This document shows, one piece after another, positions 37,676-48,284 of a stretch of 64,000 nucleotides of DNA. The stretch lies in the NCBI RefSeq assembly GCF_003318295.1, contig NZ_QOCW01000002.1:186001-250000 (forward strand), given 5' to 3'. The DNA comes from Bacillus taeanensis (GTDB taxonomy: Bacteria; Bacillota; Bacilli; Bacillales; UBA6769). The notes beneath the pieces are model-generated. The model saw nothing but the letters and a program-made list of their open reading frames with translations, did not search any database and was not told where the DNA came from. Position 1 is the stretch's first letter, and each line of letters begins with the position of its first letter. The position numbers were made by a program, and so were the translations under genes.

Positions 37676-39310
37676 TTGAAGAAAAAACAATTTTCACTTA
37701 TTGTAAGCTTGTTAGTAGTATTTAGTTTATTATTAACGGCATGCGGCGGAGATAATAAACAAGCAGAAGAAGGCGGAGAAAGTGGTAATGCACCCGCTCA
37801 AGAGTTAAGCGTTAACATTAACACAGAACCTTTCTCGCTTAACCCAAGTCTAGCTAATGATTCAACGTCATCAAGTGTCCTATTGCAAACATTTGAGGGG
37901 TTAACTCGTATTGATCAAAATGGGGAACCGCAAATGGCGATGGCAGAAAGTCATGAAGTGTCAGAAGATCTAAAAACATATACGTTTAAAATTCGCGAAG
38001 ATGCGACATGGTCAAATGGTGACCCTGTAACCTCACAGGATTTTGAATATGCATGGAAATGGGTATTAGACCCAGCTTCTGAAGCACAATATGCTTATCA
38101 ACTTTACTACATTAAGAATGCTCAAGCTGTAAAAGAAGGAAATGCATCAATGGACGAGCTTGGTGTAAAAGTAGTGGACGAAAAAACCTTAGAAGTGGAA
38201 CTTGAAAACCCGACACCTTATTTCTTAGAATTAACAGCGTTTTATACTTATTTCCCGGTAAACAGCAGCATTGCTAAAGAAAATGCTGAATGGGCAACAG
38301 ATGCCAGTGAAAACTATACATCAAATGGACCATTTGTTATGACATCTTGGGAACACAATGACAAAATTGTTCTTGAAAAAAATGAGAATTACTGGGATAA
38401 AGATGCTGTAAAATTAGATAAAATTGAATTGATTATGATTAATGATCCTAACACTGAACTCTCAATGTATGAAAATGATGAACTTGATTGGGCTGGTAAA
38501 CCTACAGGACAACTACCATTAGAGGCAATTCCAGCGCTTAAAGACTCTGGTGAACTTCAAATTGAACCAATTGCAGGTACGTATTGGTATAAGTTTAACA
38601 CAGAGAAAAAACCATTTAATAACAAAAAAATTCGTCAAGCATTTGCTTACGCGATTGATCGTCAGTCCATTGTAGACAATATTACAAAAGGTGGAGAAGT
38701 TCCTGCAATGGCAGCAGTACCACCAACAATGTTTGAAGAAAATGAAAAAGGTTATTTTAAAGATGGAGATTTAGAAACGGCGAAAAAGCTTTTTGAAGAA
38801 GGACTAGCAGAAGAAGGTTATGCAAGTGCAGCTGATTTGCCATCTATCATTCTCTCATACAATACAAATGAAGCTCATGCAAAAATTGCTCAAGCTATCC
38901 AAGATATGTGGAAGAAAAATCTTGGTGTAGAAGTGGAACTTGATAATGCTGAATGGGCTGTTTATATTGATAAGCTTCACAATGGCGATTATCAAATCGG
39001 ACGTATGGGTTGGTTAGGTGACTTTAACGATCCAATTAATTTCTTAGAGTTATATAAAGAACAAGGTGGTAATAACGATACTCGCTGGACAAATGAAGAA
39101 TTTAAAAACTTATTAAATCAATCTGCTACTGAAACAGATGAGCAAAAACGTGCCGAGATGTTAAAACAGGCAGAGGAGATTTTAATGGATGAAATGCCAA
39201 TTGCACCAATTTACTTCTACACAAATACTTATGTTCATAAAGACAACTTAAAAGACGTTGTTATTTCTGGACTTGGTGATGTGCAGTTTAAATGGGCATA
39301 CTTTGAATAA
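37676..39310 (+). CDS. oppA: Oligopeptide-binding lipoprotein
   Basis: Substrate-binding protein of the oligopeptide permease, used for peptide nutrition and uptake of signalling peptides that affect sporulation and competence. 544 residues: signal peptide with lipobox LLTAC (Cys23), SBP_bac_5 fold ([45 protein letters not shown]). TTG start nine bases after GGGGAG. First gene of oppABCDF; a hairpin follows it, which usually keeps the binding protein in excess over the permease. Confidence 0.94.
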   Translation: MKKKQFSLIVSLLVVFSLLLTACGGDNKQAEEGGESGNAPAQELSVNINTEPFSLNPSLANDSTSSSVLLQTFEGLTRIDQNGEPQMAMAESHEVSEDLKTYTFKIREDATWSNGDPVTSQDFEYAWKWVLDPASEAQYAYQLYYIKNAQAVKEGNASMDELGVKVVDEKTLEVELENPTPYFLELTAFYTYFPVNSSIAKENAEWATDASENYTSNGPFVMTSWEHNDKIVLEKNENYWDKDAVKLDKIELIMINDPNTELSMYENDELDWAGKPTGQLPLEAIPALKDSGELQIEPIAGTYWYKFNTEKKPFNNKKIRQAFAYAIDRQSIVDNITKGGEVPAMAAVPPTMFEENEKGYFKDGDLETAKKLFEEGLAEEGYASAADLPSIILSYNTNEAHAKIAQAIQDMWKKNLGVEVELDNAEWAVYIDKLHNGDYQIGRMGWLGDFNDPINFLELYKEQGGNNDTRWTNEEFKNLLNQSATETDEQKRAEMLKQAEEILMDEMPIAPIYFYTNTYVHKDNLKDVVISGLGDVQFKWAYFE

Positions 39311-39324
39311 GAAAAAAGCCTTCT

Positions 39325-39366
39325 AGAGGTAAAGGTATATGGGATAAACCATATACCTTTACTTCT
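39325..39366 (+). terminator. Intercistronic hairpin between oppA and oppB
   Basis: AGAGGTAAAGGTATATGG (39325-39342) pairs along its full 18 bases with 39349-39366; no strong T-run follows directly, so it is more likely an mRNA-stabilising or partial-termination structure than a full stop. Confidence 0.75.
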
Positions 39367-39405
39367 GATTACGCCTTTTTCAGAATATTTTGGAGGTGTG
39401 AATCT

Positions 39406-40338
39406 TTGTTTAATTATATTGTTAAACGGCTAATGTTTATGATATTAGCACTATTTCTTATTATTACAGCAACGTTCTTTCTAATGAAGGCGGCTCCTGG
39501 TGGTCCGTTTACATCAGAAAAAGAAATTCCAGCTGAAATTCAAAAAAGCTTAAACGAATATTATGGTTTGGATAAACCATGGTATGGTCAATACTTTGAT
39601 TATTTAGTTTCAGTAGCAAAGTGGGATTTTGGTCCATCATTTAAATATAAAGGACAATCAGTGAATGATTTAATTAGTGATGGTTTTCCGGTTTCCTTTA
39701 TTTTAGGGATGGAGGCAATTTTTATTGCGCTAGCTTTTGGGGTATTATTTGGAGTTATTGCTGCGTTAAGACATAACAAATGGCAAGACTATTCAGTAAT
39801 GATTATTGCCGTACTCGGAATTTCAGTGCCAAGTTTTATTATGGCTTCTGCCTTTCAATATATGTTTGCGATGAAACTTGGGATCTTCCCGGTAGCTCGT
39901 TTTGAAACGTTTATGCACTCTGTATTACCAGCACTAGCCTTAGCATCTACTCCGCTTGCTTTTATTGCTCGTTTGATGCGCTCAAGTATGCTTGAAGTGT
40001 TAAATCAAGATTATATTAAAACAGCGAAAGCAAAAGGATTAAAAGAAAGTGTCATCATCGTAAAGCATGCTATTCGAAATGCATTAATGCCGGTTATTTC
40101 ATATATGGGACCATTAACATCAGGAATTTTAACAGGAAGTTTTATTATTGAAAAAATCTTTGGTATTCCTGGTCTTGGCATGCACTTTGTAACAAGTATT
40201 TCAAATCGGGACTACACAACAATTATGGGTGTTACAGTTTTTTATAGTGTGCTTTTATTAGCTTCAATTCTTATTGTTGATATTCTGTACGGATTAATTG
40301 ATCCTCGTATTAAATTAGCTGGAGGAAAGGGGGAATAA
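39406..40338 (+). CDS. oppB: Oligopeptide ABC transporter permease
   Basis: 310 residues, six transmembrane helices, BPD_transp_1 fold: N-terminal [20 protein letters not shown], and the coupling-helix motif [20 protein letters not shown] (EAA loop). TTG start behind GGAGGTG. Followed after 2 bases by oppC. Confidence 0.94.
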   Translation: MFNYIVKRLMFMILALFLIITATFFLMKAAPGGPFTSEKEIPAEIQKSLNEYYGLDKPWYGQYFDYLVSVAKWDFGPSFKYKGQSVNDLISDGFPVSFILGMEAIFIALAFGVLFGVIAALRHNKWQDYSVMIIAVLGISVPSFIMASAFQYMFAMKLGIFPVARFETFMHSVLPALALASTPLAFIARLMRSSMLEVLNQDYIKTAKAKGLKESVIIVKHAIRNALMPVISYMGPLTSGILTGSFIIEKIFGIPGLGMHFVTSISNRDYTTIMGVTVFYSVLLLASILIVDILYGLIDPRIKLAGGKGE

Positions 40339-40340
40339 CG

Positions 40341-41288
40341 ATGTCACAGCATTTAGAAAAGCAAGCTGTTAGTCAGCAAAGCTTACCTAAAGAATATTTT
40401 GAACCTGCTAAAAAAGATAGTGATGAAGCGGAAAAAATCGGTCCAAGCCTTTCATTTTGGAAAGATGTATGGATGCGTTTTAAGCAAAATAAATTAGCAA
40501 TTATCGGCGTAATATTGTTAGCAATGTTGGCATTTATGGCGATTTTTGGTCCTTATATGACACCATATGATTATCGAACAAACGATTTAGCAAATGCGAA
40601 TCAAGCACCTTCTAGCGAACATTGGTTTGGAACGGATGAACTTGGACGTGATATGTTTACACGTACTTGGCAGGGAGCAAGAATTTCCTTATTTATCGGA
40701 TTAGCTGCCGCGGTTATTGATTTAGCGTTAGGCGTTATTTGGGGTGGTATTGCCGCTTACTTTGGCAAACGAGTTGATGAAGTGATGATGCGAATTGCCG
40801 ATATTCTTTGGGGAGTACCGTACTTGTTAGTAGTTATTTTATTAATGGTTGTTCTTGAACAGGGTTTAACGACTATGATTATTGCGATGTCTATTACTGG
40901 ATGGATTGGGATGGCAAGAATTGTACGCGGCCAAGTGTTACAGTTGAAATCACAAGAATATGTGCTCGCTGCGCAAACGCTTGGAGCAAGCACAACCCGT
41001 ATTATGGCACGTCATTTAATTCCTAATACAATGGGACCAATTTTAATTACGATGACACTAACTGTGCCAACAGCGATTTTTACCGAAGCATTTTTAAGTT
41101 ATTTAGGATTAGGTGTTCCGGCACCGCTAGCTAGTTGGGGAACAATGGCAAGCGATGGATTGCCTGCATTAAAATATTATCCATGGCGCTTGTTTTTTCC
41201 TGCCACATTTATCTGTTTAACAATATTTGCCTTTAACGTAATTGGTGACGGACTGCGCGATGCTCTTGATCCAAGACTGCGTAAATAG
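40341..41288 (+). CDS. oppC: Oligopeptide ABC transporter permease
   Basis: 315 residues. Cytoplasmic N-terminal extension, then six helices starting near residue 50 (NKLAIIGVILLAMLAFMAIF), the DYRTNDL/HWFGTDELGRDMFTR signature of OppC/DppC, and the EAA loop LKSQEYVLAAQTLGAS. Same operon; 13 bases before oppD. Confidence 0.94.
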   Translation: MSQHLEKQAVSQQSLPKEYFEPAKKDSDEAEKIGPSLSFWKDVWMRFKQNKLAIIGVILLAMLAFMAIFGPYMTPYDYRTNDLANANQAPSSEHWFGTDELGRDMFTRTWQGARISLFIGLAAAVIDLALGVIWGGIAAYFGKRVDEVMMRIADILWGVPYLLVVILLMVVLEQGLTTMIIAMSITGWIGMARIVRGQVLQLKSQEYVLAAQTLGASTTRIMARHLIPNTMGPILITMTLTVPTAIFTEAFLSYLGLGVPAPLASWGTMASDGLPALKYYPWRLFFPATFICLTIFAFNVIGDGLRDALDPRLRK

Positions 41289-41301
41289 GAGAGTGAGAAA
41301 A

Positions 41302-42360
41302 TTGGAAAAAATATTAGAAGTAAATGATTTAGCTGTTTCTTTCCATACGTTTGCAGGAGAAGTAAAGGCTGTTCGCGGTGTTAACTTCCACGTTAATAAA
41401 GGAGAAACATTAGCAATCGTTGGAGAATCAGGATCAGGAAAAAGTGTCACAACTCAATCCATAATGAGACTCATTCCAATGCCTCCCGGTGAATTTGTGA
41501 ATGGTTCGATTCTCTTTCAAGGGGAAGATCTTGTAAAGAAAACAAATAAACAAATGGAAAAAATTCGTGGGAAAGAGATTGGAATGGTTTTCCAAGATCC
41601 GATGACATCCTTGAACCCAACAATGAAGGTCGGACATCAGATCATGGAGGGGCTTATTAAGCATCAAAAACTTTCTAAAGAAGAAGCAAAAAAAGAAGCG
41701 ATTAACCTTCTTGATATGGTAGGAATTCCGATGGCAGAAAGTCGAGTTAATCAATATCCGCATGAGTTTAGCGGCGGAATGAGACAGCGTGTTGTTATTG
41801 CGATCGCTCTTGCTTCAAAACCAAAGCTTCTTATCGCTGATGAACCAACAACAGCTTTAGATGTAACAATACAAGCACAAATTCTTGAGCTGTTAAAAGA
41901 TTTACAGAAAAAAATTGATACATCGATTATTTTTATTACCCACGACTTAGGTGTTGTAGCAAATGTAGCAGATCGTGTAGCGGTGATGTATGCAGGACAA
42001 ATTGTTGAAATGGGTACTGTTGATGAAATATTTTATAATCCAAAGCATCCATATACGTGGGGGTTACTTGGTTCAATGCCAAGTCTTGACAGCAAAAGTG
42101 ATGAATTATATGCCATTCCAGGCTCGCCACCGAATTTAGTGAATCCTCCAATTGGAGATGCTTTTGCACCAAGAAATGAATTTGCAATGAAAATTGATTT
42201 TGAATTAGAACCGCCAATGTTTAAAGTTTCTGATACACATTACGCGAAAACATGGCTGCTTCACGAAAATGCGCCAAAAATTGAACCGCCCCTTGCAATT
42301 CAAAGTCGAATGAAGAAATTTCAAGAGAAAGCGGCCAAAAAGGCGGGTGAAAAAAGATGA
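41302..42360 (+). CDS. oppD: Oligopeptide ABC transporter ATP-binding protein
   Basis: 352 residues from the TTG at 41302, behind GGAGAGTGAG; the frame extends upstream inside oppC without a ribosome site. Walker [11 protein letters not shown], signature LSGG-like FSGGMRQRV, Walker [13 protein letters not shown], and the C-terminal oligopeptide-type domain ([16 protein letters not shown]). The Fe-S-type Cys cluster seen in some relatives is not present. Overlaps oppF by 4 bases. Confidence 0.94.
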   Translation: MEKILEVNDLAVSFHTFAGEVKAVRGVNFHVNKGETLAIVGESGSGKSVTTQSIMRLIPMPPGEFVNGSILFQGEDLVKKTNKQMEKIRGKEIGMVFQDPMTSLNPTMKVGHQIMEGLIKHQKLSKEEAKKEAINLLDMVGIPMAESRVNQYPHEFSGGMRQRVVIAIALASKPKLLIADEPTTALDVTIQAQILELLKDLQKKIDTSIIFITHDLGVVANVADRVAVMYAGQIVEMGTVDEIFYNPKHPYTWGLLGSMPSLDSKSDELYAIPGSPPNLVNPPIGDAFAPRNEFAMKIDFELEPPMFKVSDTHYAKTWLLHENAPKIEPPLAIQSRMKKFQEKAAKKAGEKR

Positions 42361-43292
42361 TAGAAAAGAGAGAGAAGTTATTAGAAATTGAAAACCTAAA
42401 GCAGCACTTTAAAAAAGGTGAGACTGTTATTAAGGCGGTAGACGGACTTACATTTAATATTTATAAAGGGGAAACATTTGGATTAGTTGGCGAATCAGGA
42501 TGTGGTAAATCAACGACTGGTCGAACAATTATCCGCCTTTATGATGCGACAAATGGTAAAGTGATGTTTAATGGAGAAAATGTTCATGGAAGAAAATCTC
42601 GAAAAGAGTTAAAAAAGTTTAATCGTAAAATGCAAATGATTTTCCAAGACCCGTATGCGTCATTAAATCCAAGAATGACAGTTGCGGATATTATTGCAGA
42701 AGGCATTGATATTCATGGGCTGGCAAAAAATAAACAAGAGCGTATGGAAAAAGTGTATGAATTACTTGAAACAGTTGGTTTAAACCGTGAACATGCAAAC
42801 CGTTATCCGCATGAATTCAGCGGTGGACAGCGTCAGCGTATTGGCATTGCCCGTGCTCTTGCTGTGGAGCCGGAATTTATTATTGCAGATGAACCTATTT
42901 CCGCATTAGATGTTTCCATTCAAGCGCAAGTAGTAAATCTTATGAAACGGCTGCAAAAAGAAAAAGGCCTTACCTATTTATTTATTGCCCATGATTTATC
43001 AATGGTTAAATATATAAGTGATCGTATTGGGGTAATGTATCGAGGTAAAATTGTTGAATTAGCGGAAAGCAATGAGTTATATAAGAATCCAATACACCCT
43101 TATACCCAATCTCTATTATCAGCGATTCCGCTTCCTGATCCTGATTATGAAAGAAATCGCAAGCGCCAAGTCTATGATCATAAAGATCATGAAGCCAACA
43201 GTGAAAATAGAGAATTACGTGAAGTAAAAGCTGGGCATTGGGTAGCATGTACAGAAGAAGAATATGCAAAATATAAAGATCAATATAGCTAA
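42357..43292 (+). CDS. oppF: Oligopeptide ABC transporter ATP-binding protein
   Basis: 311 residues, second ATPase of the permease. Walker [12 protein letters not shown], signature [10 protein letters not shown], Walker [13 protein letters not shown], and the C-terminal oligopeptide domain ([21 protein letters not shown]). Starts in the oppD stop (ATGA) and ends the operon. Confidence 0.95.
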   Translation: MIEKREKLLEIENLKQHFKKGETVIKAVDGLTFNIYKGETFGLVGESGCGKSTTGRTIIRLYDATNGKVMFNGENVHGRKSRKELKKFNRKMQMIFQDPYASLNPRMTVADIIAEGIDIHGLAKNKQERMEKVYELLETVGLNREHANRYPHEFSGGQRQRIGIARALAVEPEFIIADEPISALDVSIQAQVVNLMKRLQKEKGLTYLFIAHDLSMVKYISDRIGVMYRGKIVELAESNELYKNPIHPYTQSLLSAIPLPDPDYERNRKRQVYDHKDHEANSENRELREVKAGHWVACTEEEYAKYKDQYS

Positions 43293-43296
43293 TAAG

Positions 43297-43323
43297 AAAG
43301 GCCTCTTACTAAAAGGGGTCTTT
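43297..43323 (+). terminator. Terminator of oppABCDF
   Basis: 11-bp stem with two G-T pairs (43297-43307 with 43313-43323), followed by T-run to 43326. Confidence 0.7.
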
Positions 43324-43418
43324 TTTAATAATTATTTTTATTTGGTTAGTTAAGATAAAGGTAGTTTTAGGTAAGTAGGAGAAGGGAATAGACAAATAAC
43401 TGCAGAGCATTTTATGTA

Positions 43419-43451
43419 ATCAAAGCAATGCACAGCAGTGCACGCTTTGAT
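43419..43451 (-). terminator. Hairpin after the HD gene
   Basis: ATCAAAGC and TGCAC on the left pair with GTGCA and GCTTTGAT on the right (43419-43433 with 43438-43451); weak T-run on the minus strand. Confidence 0.65.
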
Positions 43452-43452
43452 A

Positions 43453-43986
43453 CTAAACAGATTTTTTTATTTGATTTTCAAGTTCTTCTTCAACCATTTC
43501 ATCAAGTCGTTTAATGCTTTGTAGGGCTCTTTCTTGATTTATTTTACGATAGTGGTGATTTCCCTTTGGTTCTTCGTCTGCTTTATCAGCAAGTGCAACT
43601 ACTTTTTGAAGAGAGCTTAATTGAAGTTCTCCATCGGGTAAATAGGAGTCTGTATGAAGCAAAACAGCAAGTGCAATCTCTTTAGCGCTCGCAGGATGTT
43701 CGCCGCATCGAATTAACAGTTTATGGGCCCGTTCGGCACCTTTAATAGCATGAATGTCATATTTTTTGTATAGTTCAAAGTCCCATTTTCCATTTCGATA
43801 CCATGTATAATGACCTATATCATGAAGAAGGGCTGCTTTTGTGGCAAGATCTACACAAACATTGTTTTTCTTTGCAAAATGAAAAGCATGAAAGGCAACA
43901 GCAATAGCATGAGCTTTGCCGGAACGACTTAAAAATTTATCTGCAATAGGATGTGTAAAAAGCTCAGTAAGTGTAACATGACGCAT
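43453..43986 (-). CDS. HD-domain phosphohydrolase-like protein
   Basis: 177 residues. HD signature: His in GKAHAIAVAFHAFHFA, HD pair in LLHDIGHYTWY, later His and Asp in LLHTDSYLPDG and VALADKADEEP. Metal-dependent phosphohydrolase is the class, but the substrate is unknown. Start ATG after AAAGGGGGCTT. Single gene, convergent with opp. Distinct in sequence from the HD gene at 2514. Confidence 0.8.
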   Translation of the reverse strand: MRHVTLTELFTHPIADKFLSRSGKAHAIAVAFHAFHFAKKNNVCVDLATKAALLHDIGHYTWYRNGKWDFELYKKYDIHAIKGAERAHKLLIRCGEHPASAKEIALAVLLHTDSYLPDGELQLSSLQKVVALADKADEEPKGNHHYRKINQERALQSIKRLDEMVEEELENQIKKSV

Positions 43987-44272
43987 TTTTTAAGCCCCCT
44001 TTAATTGATTGAATTTTCGAAAATATAGTGTATACTTTAATATATTGTTTTACAATATAACATGTTCATTATGAACTTTCAATAATAGTTGTGATATTAT
44101 CAAACAAAAAAAGAAATGAAACTGTATAAATAAGCATACTGTGTAAATAGAGGCTTAAAAAATAATTGGAAATAAACCTTTAAATCTTGGAAAGAGCTCA
44201 TTATAATGTTACGTATTGTGTGTCGTTGTTTACGCAAAATATAGAGAAAATTAAAAGGTTGAGGTGCTGCAT

Positions 44273-45478
44273 ATGGGGAAAAAATTAATAAGTTTGAATA
44301 TGATTGTAATACTGGTTTTTTTAGGTGGATTTAGTACTGTTATTGCTCAAGAAAGCAAACAAGTAGGTCTTCTTTCAAAGAAACAGTTAACTTTACAAGT
44401 AAAAGAACTTCCTGAGTTGATGCCGCGATTTAAATATGATACCGGTTTAACGTTTCAATACCCCGACGCTGTAAGAGGTATTTATGTAACTGGTCATTCA
44501 GCAGGTGGAAGTAGGTTTACTCAACTAATAAACCTCATTAATAATAGTGAATTAAATGCGATGGTTATTGATATTAAAGATGACTATGGCAACCTTACAT
44601 ATGTACCAAATGAAGAGGATCCGCTTCATGAATTTGGTCAGCCCTTTATAAAAGATCCAAGGGCTGTGCTCGAAGAACTTGAAAAACAGAAAATTTACCC
44701 AATTGCTCGAGTAGTGGTCTTTAAAGATTCTGTCCTTGCACAGAAAAAGCCTGAACTTTCTTTTAAAGAAAACGGCTCCTTATGGAAAAACCGGCGTGAA
44801 GAAGCATTTGTAAATCCTTTTATGAAAGAAGTATGGGAGCATAATGTTCAAATTGCCATTTCTGCAGCAAAACTTGGATTTAAAGAAATTCAATTTGATT
44901 ATGTTCGATTTCCTGAAGGTTTTGAAAAACGTGATCAAACATTAACATATAATGAAGGAGAGTATGCATCATTAGAAGAGGACAATGTCCAAAAGCGTGT
45001 TAAAGCTGTTACAGATTTTGTAGCATATGCAAAAGAACAGTTAAAACCATATGATGTTGATGTTTCAGTTGATATATTTGGATACTCAGCAACACTTCCT
45101 GAAGCACCAGGAATTGGGCAAAACTTTAGTAAAATCTCCTCTCATGTAGATGTGATTTCTTCGATGATTTATCCTAGTCACTGGACTTCTTATTTTGGAA
45201 TTGCAAAACCAGATTTAGAACCGTATCGATTAGTGTCAGAATATGCAAAGGTAGAAAATCAAATATTATCTAAATTAGAAAATCGTCCTACTTCTAGACC
45301 GTGGATTCAAGATTTTACAGCTAGCTATTTAGGAAGCGGCAACTACCGCGTTTATGGAAAAAAAGAGGTTGAAGATCAAATTCGCGCTTTAAACGAACAA
45401 AATATCAATGAATTTCTTCTTTGGAATGCAGGCAATAGTTATACAGAAAACGTAGATTACACGCCTCTTAGTAACTAG
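44273..45478 (+). CDS. Putative secreted glycoside hydrolase (DUF4015, PF13200 type)
   Basis: 401 residues with a signal peptide or anchor (LISLNMIVILVFLGGFSTVIAQ). The TIM-barrel-like body has the family's blocks: VRGIYVTGHSAG, MVIDIKDDYGNLTY, YPIARVVVFKD, EIQFDYVRFPEG with an Asp and Glu suited to catalysis, and SMIYPSHW. Start ATG 44273 behind GAGGTG. The family is annotated as putative glycoside hydrolase without proven substrate; cell-wall polysaccharide is a guess. Monocistronic. Confidence 0.85.
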   Translation: MGKKLISLNMIVILVFLGGFSTVIAQESKQVGLLSKKQLTLQVKELPELMPRFKYDTGLTFQYPDAVRGIYVTGHSAGGSRFTQLINLINNSELNAMVIDIKDDYGNLTYVPNEEDPLHEFGQPFIKDPRAVLEELEKQKIYPIARVVVFKDSVLAQKKPELSFKENGSLWKNRREEAFVNPFMKEVWEHNVQIAISAAKLGFKEIQFDYVRFPEGFEKRDQTLTYNEGEYASLEEDNVQKRVKAVTDFVAYAKEQLKPYDVDVSVDIFGYSATLPEAPGIGQNFSKISSHVDVISSMIYPSHWTSYFGIAKPDLEPYRLVSEYAKVENQILSKLENRPTSRPWIQDFTASYLGSGNYRVYGKKEVEDQIRALNEQNINEFLLWNAGNSYTENVDYTPLSN

Positions 45479-45519
45479 CTGAGCAGCATCTTGTTAAGAG
45501 AAGCCTGTAGAAATTAAAG

Positions 45520-45564
45520 AAAAGACACCTTTGTTGAGTCTCTTATAAGACAAAGGTGTCTTTT
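45520..45564 (+). terminator. Terminator of the glycoside hydrolase gene
   Basis: 15-bp perfect stem AAAAGACACCTTTGT (45520-45534) with its complement (45550-45564). Confidence 0.88.
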
Positions 45565-45574
45565 ATGTTTCAAT

Positions 45575-45586
45575 TTTTTCGACAAA
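45575..45586 (-). promoter_or_regulatory. Spo0A box upstream of sirA
   Basis: On the minus strand TTTTGTCGAAAA, a full match to the TTGTCGAA core of the Spo0A-binding 0A box, about 90 bases before sirA. In B. subtilis sirA is activated by Spo0A~P, so the site is where it should be. Confidence 0.75.
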
Positions 45587-45675
45587 ACTAGTGTCTCATT
45601 TTTCCACTGATAGACACTGCTTGCTGTCTATATCTTTTATACTTATATACAACAAGGTGAAGGGGAGGAATTAAT

Positions 45676-46119
45676 GTGAAACGTTATACAATATATCTTA
45701 TAGAAGATGAAGCGGCAAAGTCTTGTTTTGGTCAAGAAGTCTTATTGTATAAGCTTTTCTTAAAAGGACAAGCCGATGTTTCTCCTCAACAAACTATTAT
45801 AAAAAAACAAATTTCATATATAACGAGATTGATTCCTGTATTAACTATTCATAGTCGTTTACAAGAGAAACTTGGCGGATTGAACGGTTATGAGATGAAA
45901 GATAACCACATTATTTTTTGTCCTGACAGCAGAGCAGAACTGAGGATTTATTACGATCATATTGTGCTGCTTGCCAATGGATCCTTAGAGGCGGAAACAA
46001 TGTTCTTTGAGATTCTTCGTCAGGTTGAAAGCTGTTTTTTTGCGATGAATTTTCAAAATCACCATTTTGGTTGGCTCAGTCCTATAAAAACAAAAAAAAA
46101 TGGTGTAAAATTTGGTTGA
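45676..46119 (+). CDS. sirA: SirA, sporulation inhibitor of replication
   Basis: 147 residues, matching SirA (YneE, 148) in pattern: YTIYLIEDEAAKSCFGQE at the start, TRLIPVLTIHSRL, and EAETMFFEILRQVESCFFAMNF with GWLSPIK near the end. SirA binds DnaA domain I and blocks new rounds of replication when cells commit to sporulate. GTG start after AGGGGAGGAATTAAT. A Spo0A box lies upstream and yneF downstream, as in B. subtilis. Confidence 0.88.
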   Translation: MKRYTIYLIEDEAAKSCFGQEVLLYKLFLKGQADVSPQQTIIKKQISYITRLIPVLTIHSRLQEKLGGLNGYEMKDNHIIFCPDSRAELRIYYDHIVLLANGSLEAETMFFEILRQVESCFFAMNFQNHHFGWLSPIKTKKNGVKFG

Positions 46120-46228
46120 ATTAGCGTTTTATTCATATAAAACAATTCCAATTCACTAATTAATCTTGTATAATCAGTAGCGTGTGTAGTAAAATACACT
46201 GTAGATATAGTGAAGGAGGAAGTAATAT

Positions 46229-46444
46229 ATGTGGACTTATATTCTTGTGGGCGTGATAGCGCTTTTAGCAGGTGCAGCGCTTGGTTTTTTTATTGCCCGC
46301 AAATACATGATGGATTATTTAAAGAAAAATCCACCAATTAATGAAAATATGCTTCGAGTGATGATGATGCAGATGGGACAAAAGCCATCACAGAAGAAAA
46401 TTAACCAAATGATGAAAGCGATGAATAATCAAGTTAATAAATAA
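46229..46444 (+). CDS. yneF: YneF-family small membrane protein
   Basis: 71 residues: one N-terminal helix ([20 protein letters not shown]) then a basic cytoplasmic tail with the family wording [23 protein letters not shown]0154 family, no known function. Shine-Dalgarno GAAGGAGGAAG. Confidence 0.93.
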   Translation: MWTYILVGVIALLAGAALGFFIARKYMMDYLKKNPPINENMLRVMMMQMGQKPSQKKINQMMKAMNNQVNK

Positions 46445-46447
46445 AAC

Positions 46448-46478
46448 AAAAAGCACTCATGGTTGTTGAGTGCTTTTT
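46448..46478 (+). terminator. Terminator of yneF
   Basis: 12-bp perfect stem AAAAAGCACTCA (46448-46459) with its complement (46467-46478). Confidence 0.88.
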
Positions 46479-46599
46479 TATACGTTTTTTCCTTAGTTAT
46501 TTCTTACTAAATTATTACTTTTAGCACCTCCCGTAATTTAAGGGAAAAATGATAAGATGATTATTGTATAAAATCAATTAAACAGACAGGATGAATGCT

Positions 46600-47430
46600 A
46601 TGAAATTATTTAAAAAAATGAGTATAGGAGTAATCGCTTTAGCAGCTCTTACTGCATGTACTCCAACAGTTAATCAAGTAGAAGATCACGAACAAACTGT
46701 AAAAAACCCATCAGAAGAAACGGCCGACCATTTACAAGAAAATAATGATGAAAACAAGAAAGACTCGGATCAAGCTGCTAAAAACAATAACGAAGAAAAA
46801 AAGAAATTACCAACTCTTGCTGAAACAATTACGAAAGGAGAGAATGGAAAAGATGTAGTGACAAATCCGAATGATATTTTAGTAGTTGCAAATAAAGAAA
46901 GACGTTTACCTTCTGACTATATTCCGGATGATTTAGCTGAGCCAAATGTACCGTTTACCTTTGAAGAAGATGTACCAAAAAAGCTGATGCGAAAAGAAGC
47001 TGCTGCAGCATTAGAATCATTGTTTAATCAAGCAGAAAAAGAAAACATTCATATATTAGCACAATCTGGTTATCGTTCCTATGAAACACAACAAGCCATT
47101 TTCGCTTATAACGCCAAACGATATGGCAGTGAAGAAGAAGCGAATAAAGTAAGCGCATATCCAGGAGAAAGTGAACATCAAACAGGCTTATCCATGGACA
47201 TAACGAGCTCTTCTGCCGAATATCAATTAGTAGAGGCGTTTGGAGAAACAAAAGAGGGAAGATGGGTAGCTGAAAATGCTCATAAGTTTGGGTATATTGT
47301 TAGATATCAAAAAGGGAAAGAGCAGATCACTGGTTATCAATATGAACCATGGCATTTACGTTATGTAGGAATAGAAGCAGCCTCTCATATTTATAAGCAA
47401 AATATGACGTTAGAAGAGTATTTACAATAA
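46600..47430 (+). CDS. D-alanyl-D-alanine (LdcB/VanY-type) carboxypeptidase lipoprotein
   Basis: 276 residues, peptidase M15B. Lipobox LTAC gives an anchored Cys20; a charged Asn/Glu/Lys-rich linker (about 25-75) precedes the catalytic domain. Zinc and catalytic residues: SEHQTGLSMDI (SxHxxGxxxD) and EPWHLRYVG (His). Trims D-Ala or L,D-tetrapeptide stems of peptidoglycan outside the membrane; similar to B. subtilis YodJ. Start at ATG 46600, since the ATG at 46591 overlaps the only ribosome site. Alone on its transcript. Confidence 0.87.
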   Translation: MKLFKKMSIGVIALAALTACTPTVNQVEDHEQTVKNPSEETADHLQENNDENKKDSDQAAKNNNEEKKKLPTLAETITKGENGKDVVTNPNDILVVANKERRLPSDYIPDDLAEPNVPFTFEEDVPKKLMRKEAAAALESLFNQAEKENIHILAQSGYRSYETQQAIFAYNAKRYGSEEEANKVSAYPGESEHQTGLSMDITSSSAEYQLVEAFGETKEGRWVAENAHKFGYIVRYQKGKEQITGYQYEPWHLRYVGIEAASHIYKQNMTLEEYLQ

Positions 47431-47538
47431 AAAGTAAAAATATTGTCAAACGATAGGCTGACATTAAAAAGGTTAGCCTGTTATTCTAAAGAAGGTTACA
47501 ATTGAAACATTATTAATAAATAAGGGGCTGTACCTCAT

Positions 47539-48249
47539 ATGACTGACATTAATTTTTTATTAGCGTTCGGTGCAGGCTTTCTTTCGTTTATTTCTCCATG
47601 TGTCCTGCCCTTATATCCAGCATTCTTATCATATATTACAGGGGTTTCGGTTACAGAACTAAAGGAGGAAAACGGAATTTTGCAGCGTCGTGCTCTTTTA
47701 CATACTACATTCTTTTTAATTGGTTTTTCGATTATTTTTGTTGTGCTCGGTATGTCTACCTCACTTATTGGTGGACTATTTATTCAATATAAAGAATTTT
47801 TAAGACAGATTGGCGCACTGCTTATTATTGTATTTGGTTTAGTTGTCGTGGGTATATTAAAGCCCAAGTTTTTAATGAGTGACAAAAAAATTATTTTTCG
47901 CAGTCGGCCAAGCGGCTACTTTGGATCTATTTTAATTGGAATGGGATTTGCAGCAGGATGGACGCCCTGCACAGGACCTATTTTAGCAGCTGTTATTGCC
48001 TTAGGGGTGACAAACCCAGAAAAAGGTATGCTGTATATGCTTGTATACAGCTTAGGATTTGCTGTACCATTTTTCCTTCTGTCTTTTTTTATTGGCAAAT
48101 TTGATTGGATTAAGCGTAACAATCAAAAAATTGTATTGCTTGGCGGATACTTAATGATTGTAATGGGTGTTTTTCTATACTTTAATTGGATGACAAGAAT
48201 TACTTCATTTCTTGTTGACCGTGTTTTCGGTGGTTTTCAAGGTTTTTAA
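47539..48249 (+). CDS. ccdA: Cytochrome c biogenesis protein CcdA
   Basis: 236 residues, six helices. Moves reducing equivalents from cytoplasmic thioredoxin to the outer face for cytochrome c maturation and spore development. The redox cysteines are present: Cys21 in [11 protein letters not shown] and the second in [10 protein letters not shown] (about residue 145). Same region as in B. subtilis (ccdA-yneI-yneJ), but the next gene is an MrpB-like gene, not yneI. Confidence 0.93.
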   Translation: MTDINFLLAFGAGFLSFISPCVLPLYPAFLSYITGVSVTELKEENGILQRRALLHTTFFLIGFSIIFVVLGMSTSLIGGLFIQYKEFLRQIGALLIIVFGLVVVGILKPKFLMSDKKIIFRSRPSGYFGSILIGMGFAAGWTPCTGPILAAVIALGVTNPEKGMLYMLVYSLGFAVPFFLLSFFIGKFDWIKRNNQKIVLLGGYLMIVMGVFLYFNWMTRITSFLVDRVFGGFQGF

Positions 48250-48284
48250 ATGATATAATAAAAAATGAAAAGGGGGCTGTACTA